A stretch of 64,000 bases of DNA from Bosea sp. 124 (lineage in GTDB: Bacteria; Pseudomonadota; Alphaproteobacteria; Rhizobiales; Beijerinckiaceae): assembly GCF_003046175.1 (NCBI RefSeq), contig NZ_PZZM01000001.1, positions 2,373,001 to 2,437,000 of the forward strand, read 5' to 3'. Numbering within the stretch: position 1 is the stretch's first letter; each line of letters starts with the position of its first letter. The position numbers and the translations under genes are program-made. A model generated the notes under the pieces. That model was not told the origin of the DNA and did not search any database. It worked only from the letters and a program-made list of their open reading frames with translations. Positions 63,498-64,000 of the stretch are shown piece by piece.

Positions 63498-64000
63498 ATG
63501 GCCAGGGTGATCGTGTGGAATCTCGTGACGCTTGACGGGCTGTTCGAAGGCCCGACGAAGTGGGATCTCGCCTTCCATGGCGATGCCTGGTGCGACGAGC
63601 TGGCCCAGCTCAGCCAGGAATTCGGCGACAAGGCGGGGCTGCTCGTCTTCGGCCGCGTCACCTATGAGGGCATGAAAGCGTATTGGACATCGACCGAGGA
63701 GGAGGGCGAGACCAAGGCTTTCATGAACGGCCTGCCCAAGCTCGTCGCTTCGCGCAGCCTGACAGCATCCGACTGGAACAATACGCAGGTCACGGCCGAT
63801 ATCGCAGGCGAAATCGCCCGACGGAAGGCGGCGCCGGGCAAGGACATCTATGTCTTCGGCAGTGCCGAGCTGGTCGACTCGCTGCTGCGCGAGGGGCTCG
63901 TCGACGAGATCATGCTCTGCGTCGTGCCGGTTGTGCTCGGGGCGGGCACGCCACTGTTCAAGCCGGGCAGCGCCAGGCGCAAGCTGGCGCTGACGCAGGC
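63498..64000 (+). CDS. RibD/dihydrofolate-reductase-like protein, N-terminal part (cut by window edge)
   Basis: Starts at ATG 63498 after AAGGAGGG. The sequence MARVIVWNLVTLDGLFEGP, then LVFGRVTYEGM and YVFGSAELVDSLLREGLVDEIMLCVVPVVLGAG is the RibD-C/DHFR fold, a NADPH-dependent reductase family (dihydrofolate reductase-like). At least 167 codons are visible; the family is ~180-190. Its stop is outside the window. Confidence 0.85.
   Translation, partial: MARVIVWNLVTLDGLFEGPTKWDLAFHGDAWCDELAQLSQEFGDKAGLLVFGRVTYEGMKAYWTSTEEEGETKAFMNGLPKLVASRSLTASDWNNTQVTADIAGEIARRKAAPGKDIYVFGSAELVDSLLREGLVDEIMLCVVPVVLGAGTPLFKPGSARRKLALTQ

Overview
The window is a GC-rich, densely coding piece of an alphaproteobacterial chromosome. 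The gene set points to the Hyphomicrobiales, probably a Bosea-like lineage. That placement is inferred from the aroK-aroB/xerD neighbourhood, an ethylmalonyl-CoA pathway hydratase, the alphaproteobacterial-style sdhCDAB order, CtrA-type TTAA-N7-TTAAC sites and protein flavour; no database was consulted. Both ends cut genes. There is no prophage, IS element or CRISPR array; accessory character is limited to the nitrile hydratase, TRAP and ABC clusters.

Layout. 1-3.7 kb: acyl-CoA dehydrogenase (cut), HxlR regulator, an orphan TRAP binding protein and the ChaA antiporter. 3.7-9.4 kb: aroB/aroK divergent from a small membrane protein and xerD, then a HutD-like protein, a small secreted protein, a beta-carbonic anhydrase, the DUF167 and YggT proteins and tRNA-Ala(CGC). 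9.6-15.6 kb: a cell-wall and regulation block on the minus strand (a DUF882 M15-like protein with a long tail, a YkuD L,D-transpeptidase, a sigma-54 response regulator) with CtrA-type sites in front of two of these genes. 15.7-20.4 kb: pepF, a large outer-membrane barrel, and kdsD. 20.4-25 kb: a nitrile degradation operon (amidase, cobalt-type nitrile hydratase alpha and beta, activator) behind a gamma-glutamyltransferase. 25-29 kb: a TAXI-TRAP uptake system with DUF1850, in which an intrinsic terminator separates the binding protein from the permease. 29.3-31 kb: periplasmic glucan protein OpgD.

31.1-36.3 kb is a zinc-starvation locus: two Zur-like boxes, a 49-residue His-rich membrane peptide, an ABC zinc importer (ATPase, permease, binding protein), a COG0523 GTPase and a cytoplasmic WD40 propeller. 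36.3-49.6 kb is mostly housekeeping: a YcaQ-type glycosylase, a MutT-type hydrolase, a lipoprotein, secA, a parvulin isomerase with a strong terminator, argJ, mesaconyl-CoA hydratase, and sdhCDAB. 49.8-52.2 kb holds a DadA-like oxidase translationally coupled to a glutamine amidotransferase. 52.4-57.5 kb is a TetR-controlled RND efflux pair with a perfect 24-bp operator. 58-62.3 kb is an alkaline phosphatase followed by a small periplasmic protein and a LolD/FtsX-type ABC pair whose permease carries a His-rich extracytoplasmic insert; this is the best candidate for a poorly described system. The window closes with a secreted protein and a RibD/DHFR-like reductase (cut).

Two families of dyad intergenic repeats (A at 2.2, 32.1 and 35.1 kb; B at 17.6 and 31.0 kb) lie in gaps between genes, two of them inside apparent operons.
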